This document shows, piece by piece, positions 1 to 5,352 of a stretch of DNA of 5,352 nucleotides. The translations under genes and the position numbers were made by a program. Within the stretch, counting starts at the first letter, position 1; every line of letters begins with the position of its first letter. The DNA is from Bacteroidales bacterium UBA1179 (GTDB lineage Bacteria > Bacteroidota > Bacteroidia > Bacteroidales > Bacteroidaceae). The stretch is from positions 1 through 5,352 of the forward strand of contig DBYT01000100.1 in assembly GCA_002309915.1 (NCBI GenBank), in the 5' to 3' direction. The notes beneath the pieces are model-generated. The model saw only the letters and a program-made list of their open reading frames with translations. It was not told the origin of the DNA and made no database searches.

Positions 1-324
1 TTCCCCATCGTACTCCACGGCTCATCATCAGTTCCCCAGGAAGAGGTTGATACCATCAACGCATACGGCGGCAAGCTGCCCGATGCAGTAGGTATACCTG
101 AGGAGCAGCTCCGCGAGGCTTCAAAGAGCGCTGTATGCAAGATCAACATTGACTCAGACTCACGTCTGGCCATGACTGCCGCTATCCGCAAGTACCTTGC
201 AGAGAACCCCAGTCACTTTGATCCCCGTCAGTATCTCAAGCCCGCACGCGAGAACATGAAGAAGATGTACATCCACAAGATTGTTGAGGTTCTGGGTTCA
301 GACAACAAGCTTCTTCAGAAGTAA
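1..324 (+). CDS. fba: Class II fructose-1,6-bisphosphate aldolase, C-terminal part (5' end outside window)
   Basis: Frame 1 is open from the first base to a TAA at 322-324 and gives the last 107 residues, roughly a third of a protein usually a little over 330 residues in Bacteroidales. The enzyme is a cytoplasmic zinc-dependent aldolase that interconverts fructose 1,6-bisphosphate with dihydroxyacetone phosphate and glyceraldehyde 3-phosphate in glycolysis and gluconeogenesis. Two family landmarks are visible. LHGSSSVP (codons 5-12) holds the metal-ligand histidine of the HGGSG-type loop, here in the HG-S-S-S form I associate with the Bacteroidetes branch. KINIDSDSR (codons 47-55) is the substrate phosphate/ketose-binding strand. 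The tail HFDPRQYLKPAR followed by a Lys-rich helix is also typical of this branch. A terminator follows, so it is probably the end of its own transcription unit and not part of the xylose genes. The family call is firm; the subclass is inferred. Confidence 0.95.
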   Translation, partial: FPIVLHGSSSVPQEEVDTINAYGGKLPDAVGIPEEQLREASKSAVCKINIDSDSRLAMTAAIRKYLAENPSHFDPRQYLKPARENMKKMYIHKIVEVLGSDNKLLQK

Positions 325-350
325 GACACACCATAAACACACATACATTG

Positions 351-387
351 ATAATGGAGAGGACAGGTTCTTCTCCATTATTTTTTT
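351..387 (+). terminator. Rho-independent terminator after fba
   Basis: The arms 351-363 and 369-381 form a 13-bp stem containing one G-T wobble around a 5-nt loop (CAGGT). A run of seven T (381-387) follows at once, its first T closing the stem. The first ten pairs (ATAATGGAGA with TCTCCATTAT) are perfect. It lies 26 nt after the aldolase stop, as expected for a terminator of that gene, and it insulates the downstream GH31 gene from fba read-through. Confidence 0.92.
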
Positions 388-447
388 GTTCCGGCCTAAA
401 TAAAATAAGGTTTGGGACGTTCCAATTCCGAAAAATCATTAAGTTTG
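385..447 (+). promoter_or_regulatory. Candidate Bacteroidetes-type promoter region of the GH31 gene (two alternative readings)
   Basis: The known Bacteroidetes sigma-ABfr consensus is TTTG, about 19-20 nt, then TAnnTTTG. Reading A: TTTG at 385-388, 18 nt, then AAGGTTTG at 407-414 (one mismatch). It predicts a start near 420 and a leader of about 40 nt. Reading B: an exact TAnnTTTG (TAAGTTTG) at 440-447, but its nearest upstream TTTG (411-414) is 25 nt away, and transcription would start only about 8-10 nt before the ATG at 461. Reading A has the better spacing and leader, reading B the better -7 box. A promoter is expected here because a strong terminator lies just upstream; which box is used is uncertain. 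Confidence 0.5.
412..425. promoter_or_regulatory. Operator-like inverted repeat upstream of the GH31 gene
   Basis: TTGGGACGTTCCAA is a 14-bp palindrome in which six of seven pairs match; only the G416/T421 pair fails. It sits 35 nt before the GH31 start and, under the better-spaced promoter reading, overlaps the -7 box and the start site, a usual place for a repressor site. No regulator gene is in the window, so the binding protein is unknown, and a palindrome of this length can arise by chance. Confidence 0.3.
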
Positions 448-460
448 TAGGCTTATTGGC

Positions 461-3310
461 ATGTGTATGAGATTCCGTCTGTTACATATAGTCCCGGTTG
501 TTTTGCTCTTGGCTCTTGCATCCTGTAAGGCTAAAGAGTATAAGACGCTTGAGAACGGCGTTGTCGTGAACGTCCGGGAGCCTGTCGAGGGTGGTCCCCA
601 GAAGGTCAGGCTGACAGTCATGTCAGACAGGATCATACGTGTTACCGCAACTCCCGATAAGTCTTTCCATGACCGCTCCAGCCTGATAATCCTGCCCGAT
701 GCCGCCCAAAAGACCGGTTTTGCCGTCCGTGACAGCAAGGATGAGGTGGAACTGCAGACTGCAGGCATGAGTGCCATTGTCAGGAAGGCCGACGGCAGGG
801 TGCGTTTCACTGATGCCGGAGGAAACAGGATTTCCAACGAGTCGGAGCCTGCATCATTCACGCCTATCACAGTTGACGGCACTGACGGGTACTCTACAGT
901 CAACCGTTTCGATACGTCCCATGACGAGGGACTTTACGGATTGGGACAGCATCAGTCTGACCAGTGGAACTACAAGGGCCAGAATGAGGAACTCTTCCAG
1001 TACAACACAAAAATCAGTATCCCGTTCGTGATTTCATCAAAGGGATACGGAATCCTTTGGGACTCATACTCTCAGGGCAGGTTCGGCAATACGGAACCCT
1101 ATCAGCAGCTGAACCGTCTGTTCAAGCTCTATGACAAGGACGGGAACGAGGGCAGTCTGACAGGTACCTATTACGGGATGATGGGACGTTCCCAGTCAAG
1201 ACAGGAGGATTCAATCTATTTCGTGGATTCGGAGACCGTAAAGAACCTGCCGCGTCTGGGACAGAGGGTCCTCTACGAGGGCGCTCTCGAGGCTCCTGAG
1301 TCAGGCACATATGATTTCATACTTTACTACGCAGGTTACATCAGGGTGTTCCTGGGTGACGAGGAGGTGGTAAAGGAGCGTTGGCGCACATCATGGAATC
1401 CCAACTCATACAAGTTCAGCTTTGACATGAAGAAGGGTCAGAAATATGACCTGCGCATAGAGTGGCGTCCGGACGGCGGTACGTCATACTGCGGCCTGCG
1501 TGCATATGCACCCGTGGAGAAGAGGCAGAAGGAGAGGCTGACAATGTGGAACGAGATGGTCCGGGAGTCCGATTACTATTTCATATCGGGCGACAACATG
1601 GACAACGTCATACAGGAACTTCATTCACTGGTGGGAGGTCCCAATATGCTGCCCAAGTGGGCTATGGGATTCTGGCAGAGCCGTGAGCATTACCAGAACC
1701 AGAATGAGGTGGTGCAGACCGTGAGGGAGTTCCGTCGCAGAGGCATCGGCCTGGATAATATAGTTCAGGACTGGAATTACTGGAAGGAGGACGAGTGGGG
1801 CTCACATGAGTTTGACAAGACCCGCTATCCCGATCCCCAGGGTATGATGGACCGCGTGCATGGCATGAATGCTCATCTGATGATTTCGGTATGGCCCAAG
1901 TTCTATGCATCGACTGATCATTACAAGGAATTTGACTCTCACGGCTGGATGTATACCCGTGCCGTCGAGGACAGCATACGTGACTGGGTGGGTCCCGGTT
2001 ACATAGGTTCTTTCTATGATGCTTACGCTGCCGGAGCACGTGAATTGTTCTGGAACCAGCTTAAGGAGCATCTGTACGGCTATGGCATCGATGCCTGGTG
2101 GATGGATGCCAGCGAGCCCAACATACGCGACTGCGTGCCCATGGACTACTGGAAGGCCCTTTGCGGACCTACGGCGCTGGGTTCATCGACCGAGTATCTT
2201 ATGGCCTATTCGCTGATGAATGCGCAGGCTATCTACGAGGGCCTGATGAAGGAGGATTCCACCAAGCGTGTGTTCCAATTGACACGTTCGGGTTTTGCCG
2301 GACTGCAGCGTTACTCGACAGCATCATGGAGCGGCGATATAGGCACCCGCTGGGAGGATATGCGTTCCCAGATAACAGCCGGTTTGAACTACTCGCTTTG
2401 CGGAAATCCCTACTGGACAATGGATATAGGCGGTTTCTGTGTTGAGAACCGATATGCCAACGCCCAGCGTTTCTATGACCGTTCGCGTGTTGAGAACGCA
2501 GACCTTAAGGAGTGGCGTGAACTGCAGACCCGATGGTACCAGTTCGGCACATTCTGTCCGCTTTACAGGGCTCACGGCCAGTATCCTCTGCGTGAGGTAT
2601 GGAACATCGCTCCGGCTGATCATCCGGCTTACAAATCAATCGTATACTACAACAGGATGCGTTACCGCCTTATGCCGTACATCTACTCGCTTGCGGGCAG
2701 AGCATGGCTTTACGGTAGCACCATAATGCGCGGTCTGGTGATGGATTTCACCGAGGATTCGACAGCGCGGGAGATATCGGACCAGTATATGTTCGGCCCG
2801 TCACTCATGGTATGCCCCGTTTACGAATACGGAGCCACATCGAGGGAGGTCTATCTGCCCGAAGGCAGGATCTGGTATGACTATTACACCGACTCGGTAT
2901 ATTGGGGAGGCCAGACCATTGAGGCCGATGCACCATACGAGCGTATCCCGCTGTTCGTTCCGTCAGGCGCCGTGCTGATTTCGGGCAATGACGTGAATTA
3001 TGTGGGCGAGGGCAGGACTGACCAGATTACCCTTGACCTCTATGCCGGCAGTGACGGACGTTTCATGTTCTATGAGGATGACGGTACCACAAACGCCTAT
3101 GAGAAGGGCGCATTCTCTCTGATACCCATCACGTTCACAGAGGATGAGCACAGTTGTACCATCACATTGGGCCAGATAACAGGTGATTACAAGGCTTTCA
3201 GCGGGACCCGTACGTTCAAGGTGCGTTATCACATGCCTGATGATGTCGTGGAGGCTGAGATTAATTACACGGGTGACGGTTTTGTACGTTACACGATGAT
3301 GTTGAGATAA
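461..3310 (+). CDS. GH31 family lipoprotein with PA14 insert, probable alpha-xylosidase
   Basis: A 949-residue retaining glycoside hydrolase that most likely removes terminal alpha-xylosyl units from xyloglucan-type oligosaccharides in the periplasm or at the envelope. Residues 1-22 are a lipoprotein signal peptide with lipobox LASC (Cys22). The N-terminal beta-sandwich (about 30-395, with LYGLGQ at 158-163) is interrupted by a PA14 domain (about 231-350), as in characterised alpha-xylosidases of Cellvibrio and Bacteroides ovatus. The (beta/alpha)8 barrel runs from about 397 to 745 and carries VQDWNYW, the nucleophile Asp549 in WWMDASEP and the acid/base Asp626 in WSGDIG. C-terminal beta domains follow, with IPLFVPSG at 829-836 and a DUF5110-like FYEDDG at 870-875. 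ATG 461 and ATG 467 are both possible starts; neither has a clear Shine-Dalgarno site. Tandem stops TAATAA end it, and xylB begins 28 nt later. GH31 membership is certain. Xylosidase specificity is inferred from the PA14 insert, the barrel motifs and the xylose-gene neighbours; an alpha-glucosidase is the main alternative. Confidence 0.93.
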   Translation: MCMRFRLLHIVPVVLLLALASCKAKEYKTLENGVVVNVREPVEGGPQKVRLTVMSDRIIRVTATPDKSFHDRSSLIILPDAAQKTGFAVRDSKDEVELQTAGMSAIVRKADGRVRFTDAGGNRISNESEPASFTPITVDGTDGYSTVNRFDTSHDEGLYGLGQHQSDQWNYKGQNEELFQYNTKISIPFVISSKGYGILWDSYSQGRFGNTEPYQQLNRLFKLYDKDGNEGSLTGTYYGMMGRSQSRQEDSIYFVDSETVKNLPRLGQRVLYEGALEAPESGTYDFILYYAGYIRVFLGDEEVVKERWRTSWNPNSYKFSFDMKKGQKYDLRIEWRPDGGTSYCGLRAYAPVEKRQKERLTMWNEMVRESDYYFISGDNMDNVIQELHSLVGGPNMLPKWAMGFWQSREHYQNQNEVVQTVREFRRRGIGLDNIVQDWNYWKEDEWGSHEFDKTRYPDPQGMMDRVHGMNAHLMISVWPKFYASTDHYKEFDSHGWMYTRAVEDSIRDWVGPGYIGSFYDAYAAGARELFWNQLKEHLYGYGIDAWWMDASEPNIRDCVPMDYWKALCGPTALGSSTEYLMAYSLMNAQAIYEGLMKEDSTKRVFQLTRSGFAGLQRYSTASWSGDIGTRWEDMRSQITAGLNYSLCGNPYWTMDIGGFCVENRYANAQRFYDRSRVENADLKEWRELQTRWYQFGTFCPLYRAHGQYPLREVWNIAPADHPAYKSIVYYNRMRYRLMPYIYSLAGRAWLYGSTIMRGLVMDFTEDSTAREISDQYMFGPSLMVCPVYEYGATSREVYLPEGRIWYDYYTDSVYWGGQTIEADAPYERIPLFVPSGAVLISGNDVNYVGEGRTDQITLDLYAGSDGRFMFYEDDGTTNAYEKGAFSLIPITFTEDEHSCTITLGQITGDYKAFSGTRTFKVRYHMPDDVVEAEINYTGDGFVRYTMMLR

Positions 3311-3338
3311 TAACTTTAAAACAAACAATAATAAACTT
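3311..3338 (+). promoter_or_regulatory. Short A-rich leader before xylB
   Basis: The 28-nt gap contains a second in-frame TAA (3311-3313) and then an A-rich stretch (AAAACAAACAATAATAAA) without a GGAGG-type site. Such A-rich, unstructured leaders are the usual translation start context in Bacteroidetes and support ATG 3339. There is no TAnnTTTG box or terminator in it, so xylB is most simply co-transcribed with the GH31 gene. Confidence 0.6.
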
Positions 3339-4838
3339 ATGAAGAAGTATCTGTTAGGTTATGACATAGGCAGCTCCTCAGTGAAGGCCAGCCTGGTGTC
3401 AATTGAGACAGGAAAGAGTGTTGCATCAGCTTTCTATCCCGACAGCGAGGCCCCCATCAAGGCTCTCAATCCGGGTTGGGCTGAGCAGGAACCTGATGAC
3501 TGGTGGACATATCTCAAGAACGTTACCGCCAAGGTAATGCAGATGTCCGGTGCCAAGGGCAATGAGATCGAGGCTATCGGTATCTCATACCAGATGCACG
3601 GTCTGGTTTGCGTTGACAAGAACGGCAAGGCTCTGCGTCCTGCAATCATCTGGTGTGACTCACGTGCCGTACCTTACGGTGACAAGGCTTTCCGTGAGAT
3701 AGGTAAGGGCCAGTGCCTGACCAACCTGCTTAACTCACCGGGTAACTTTACCGCCGCCAAGCTGGCATGGGTAAAGGAGAACGAGCCCAAGATCTACGAG
3801 AAGATTGACAAGATCATGCTTCCGGGTGATTATATCGCCATGCGTCTTACAGGTACCACCTGCACCACAGTATCAGGCCTTTCAGAGGGTATGATGTGGA
3901 ACTTCAAGGAGAATGAGGTGGCCGATTTCCTGCTTGACTACTATGGATTCAGCAAGTCACTCATCCCCGAGATCCGTTCAACATTCTCAGAGCAGGGCCG
4001 AATCTCAATCGCCGCTGCCAAGGAACTGGGTATCGAGGCAGGAACTCCCGTTACATACCGTGCCGGTGACCAGCCCAACAACGCTCTTTCACTGAATGTG
4101 TTCGAGCCGGGTGAGATTGCCGCTACAGCAGGTACATCAGGTGTTGTTTACGGTGTAAACGGTTCAGTAAACTTTGATCCGCAGTCAAGAGTAAACACAT
4201 TCGCTCACGTTAACCATACCAACAAACAGACCCGTCTGGGCGTTTTGCTGTGCATCAACGGAACAGGTATCCTGAACGCATGGACACGCCGCAACATCAT
4301 GCTTGAGGGCCTTTCATACGGTGATATGAACAAGATCGCACAGAGCATCCCCGTAGGATGCGACGGCGTATCGGTACTGCCGTTCGGTAACGGTGCAGAG
4401 CGTGTTCTGGGTAACCGTAACGTAGGCTGCAGCATACACGGATTCAATTTCAACATCCATAACCGCAACCACATGGCCCGCGCCGTGCAGGAGGGTATCG
4501 TATTCTCATTCAAGTACGGTATGGACGTAATGGTGGAGATGGGTATGGAGATTTCAAAGATCCACGCCGGAAACGCCAACATGTTCCTCAACCCCGTATT
4601 CCGCGAGACACTTGCCGGAATTACCGGTGCAACCATCGAACTGTATGATACAGACGGTTCTGTAGGTGCTGCCAAGGGTGCCGGTATGGGTGCAGGAGTT
4701 TACAAGGATCACAATGAGGCATTCTCATCACTTGAGAAGATAAATGTCATTGAGCCGGATAAGAAACTCATACCTCAGTACGAGGAGGCTTATGCACGTT
4801 GGAAACGCATTCTCGGCATGTACCTTAACGAGTTCTGA
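3339..4838 (+). CDS. xylB: Xylulokinase (FGGY carbohydrate kinase)
   Basis: A complete 499-residue cytoplasmic kinase, normal length for the family, that phosphorylates D-xylulose with ATP to xylulose 5-phosphate, the entry point to the pentose phosphate pathway. The N-terminal actin-like domain (about 4-250) has the phosphate-binding loop GYDIGSSS (7-14), the xylulokinase-typical ISYQMHGLV with Met86-His87, and IIWCDSRA (103-110). The catalytic base should be Asp244 in AGDQPNNA. The C-terminal domain begins with the ATAGTSG loop (GTSG at 265-268) and continues with LPFGNGAERV and HAGNANMF (409-416), the latter at the position of the adenine-side Gly-rich motif. QMHG together with the directly following xylose isomerase separates it from glycerol, gluconate and ribulose kinases of the same fold. 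Codon use is strongly biased (CGT/CGC for Arg, TCA for Ser), suggesting high expression. Start ATG 3339 follows an A-rich leader; the stop is TGA. Confidence 0.95.
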   Translation: MKKYLLGYDIGSSSVKASLVSIETGKSVASAFYPDSEAPIKALNPGWAEQEPDDWWTYLKNVTAKVMQMSGAKGNEIEAIGISYQMHGLVCVDKNGKALRPAIIWCDSRAVPYGDKAFREIGKGQCLTNLLNSPGNFTAAKLAWVKENEPKIYEKIDKIMLPGDYIAMRLTGTTCTTVSGLSEGMMWNFKENEVADFLLDYYGFSKSLIPEIRSTFSEQGRISIAAAKELGIEAGTPVTYRAGDQPNNALSLNVFEPGEIAATAGTSGVVYGVNGSVNFDPQSRVNTFAHVNHTNKQTRLGVLLCINGTGILNAWTRRNIMLEGLSYGDMNKIAQSIPVGCDGVSVLPFGNGAERVLGNRNVGCSIHGFNFNIHNRNHMARAVQEGIVFSFKYGMDVMVEMGMEISKIHAGNANMFLNPVFRETLAGITGATIELYDTDGSVGAAKGAGMGAGVYKDHNEAFSSLEKINVIEPDKKLIPQYEEAYARWKRILGMYLNEF

Positions 4839-4863
4839 GTTGCAAAAAATAACATCCGAAAGG

Positions 4864-4894
4864 GTTGCTTATTTGAATTATAAATGTAACTTTG
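4864..4894 (+). promoter_or_regulatory. Candidate Bacteroidetes-type promoter for xylA
   Basis: GTTG at 4864-4867 (one mismatch to TTTG), exactly 19 nt of spacer, then TAACTTTG at 4887-4894, a full match to TAnnTTTG. Transcription would start near 4900, giving a leader of about 55-60 nt before the xylA ATG. It lies in the 119-nt xylB-xylA gap, which has no convincing terminator, so xylA could be transcribed both from here and by read-through from upstream. Confidence 0.65.
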
Positions 4895-4914
4895 CCTTTC
4901 GCGCGAGAAAAGGC
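4894..4914. promoter_or_regulatory. Imperfect inverted repeat at the predicted xylA transcription start
   Basis: GCCTTT (4894-4899) pairs with AAAGGC (4909-4914); C4900 and G4907 can add one more pair with A4908 bulged. In the middle, 4899-4906 (TCGCGCGA) is itself a perfect 8-bp palindrome. The repeat begins on the last base of the -7 box and covers the expected start site, a position that suits an operator. A hairpin in the RNA is less likely because the left arm is probably not, or only partly, transcribed. The regulator is unknown. Confidence 0.35.
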
Positions 4915-4957
4915 GTAAACTAGAGTATTTATTCACGTTTTATTAATAAAATCAATT

Positions 4958-5352
4958 ATGGCAAAAGAGTATTTTCCCGGTTTGAAGAAAGTCAAATTCG
5001 AGGGTAAGGACAGCAAGAATCCGTTTGCTTTCCATTACTATGATGAGAACAAGGTTATCATGGGTAAGACCATGAAGGATTGGCTGCGCTTTGCAATGGC
5101 ATGGTGGCACACACTGTGCGCAGAGGGTGCAGATCAGTTCGGTGGTGGTACCAAGTCATTCCCCTGGATGGCCGATGACGCTCTTCAGACCGCTAAGAAC
5201 AAGGTAGATGCCGGTTTCGAGCTGATGCAGAAGCTGGGTATTCCTTATTTCTGCTTCCACGATGTTGACCTCATCTCAGAGGGCAAGAACGTAGCAGAGT
5301 ATGAGGCTAACATGAAGGCTATCGTTGCTTACATCAAGGAGAAGCAGAAAGA
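4958..5352 (+). CDS. xylA: Xylose isomerase, N-terminal part (3' end outside window)
   Basis: The first 131 codons plus two bases of a protein normally about 440 residues long. It is a cytoplasmic, divalent-metal-dependent TIM-barrel enzyme converting D-xylose to D-xylulose, the substrate of the kinase encoded just upstream. The start MAKEYFPGLKKVKFEG and the following NPFAFHYYD are typical of the long (class II) xylose isomerases. Further conserved pieces are RFAMAWWHT, FGGGTKSFPW and CFHDVD. The last carries His101 and Asp104, the catalytic pair that assists ring opening, at the same numbering as in E. coli XylA. ATG 4958 follows an A/T-rich leader. No stop or frameshift occurs up to the window edge. 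A dedicated promoter candidate lies about 60 nt upstream. A xylose transporter gene often follows in Bacteroides, but that cannot be seen here. Confidence 0.97.
   Translation, partial: MAKEYFPGLKKVKFEGKDSKNPFAFHYYDENKVIMGKTMKDWLRFAMAWWHTLCAEGADQFGGGTKSFPWMADDALQTAKNKVDAGFELMQKLGIPYFCFHDVDLISEGKNVAEYEANMKAIVAYIKEKQK

Noticed and set aside
5..45. HGSSS in the aldolase in place of the textbook HGGSG as a possible loss of function
   Set aside because: The metal-ligand His is kept, and an HG-S/A-S form is, to my knowledge, normal in this branch of class II aldolases.
427..433. Shared TCCGAAA upstream of the GH31 gene (427-433) and upstream of xylA (4855-4861) as a common regulator site
   Set aside because: Seven matching bases in A-rich intergenic DNA are expected by chance, and the flanking bases and position relative to the promoters differ.
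439..903. Long antisense open frame opposite the 5' part of the GH31 gene
   Set aside because: It mirrors a strongly conserved GH31 coding region, has no recognisable domain and no start context; it is a shadow of the sense codons. The same holds for the other antisense and alternate-frame openings over the GH31 and xylB genes.
4842..4875. Possible weak hairpin after the xylB stop (AAC..CC-GAAA-GGGTT)
   Set aside because: The stem is short and bulged and no T-run follows, so it is not a convincing terminator.
1..5352. Previously undescribed system, mobile element, CRISPR array or RNA gene
   Set aside because: Coding sequence covers nearly the whole window, and all four genes belong to known families. 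No direct repeat arrays, transposase, integrase, tRNA-like or riboswitch-like structure was seen.

Overview
The window (about 5.35 kb, moderate GC) looks like a chromosomal piece from a member of the Bacteroidales, in the Bacteroides/Prevotella range. This rests on the amino-acid character of the four genes, on A-rich start regions without Shine-Dalgarno sites, and on TAnnTTTG-type promoter elements. Genus or species cannot be fixed from the sequence alone. All four genes are on the + strand and none shows a frameshift.

Layout: (1) 1-324 is the 3' end of a class II fructose-1,6-bisphosphate aldolase gene (fba), followed by a strong intrinsic terminator (351-387) that separates it from what follows. 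(2) 388-460 is a short promoter region with two alternative Bacteroidetes-type promoter readings and an operator-like inverted repeat. (3) 461-3310 encodes a 949-residue GH31 lipoprotein with an inserted PA14 domain, most likely a periplasmic or envelope alpha-xylosidase. (4) 3339-4838, after a 28-nt gap, is a complete xylulokinase (xylB). (5) 4839-4957 is a 119-nt gap with a good candidate promoter and an imperfect palindrome near its expected start site. (6) 4958-5352 is the first 131 codons of xylose isomerase (xylA), cut by the window edge.

The last three genes make a short biochemical route. The exported GH31 enzyme would release D-xylose from alpha-xylosyl oligosaccharides such as xyloglucan fragments. 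Xylose isomerase converts xylose to D-xylulose, and xylulokinase makes xylulose 5-phosphate for the pentose phosphate pathway. The individual families are well known. The less ordinary point is the arrangement: a glycan-cleaving lipoprotein directly ahead of the core xylose catabolic genes, with no SusC/SusD-like gene in view. I found no CRISPR array, mobile element, RNA gene, or evidence of a wholly new system here.
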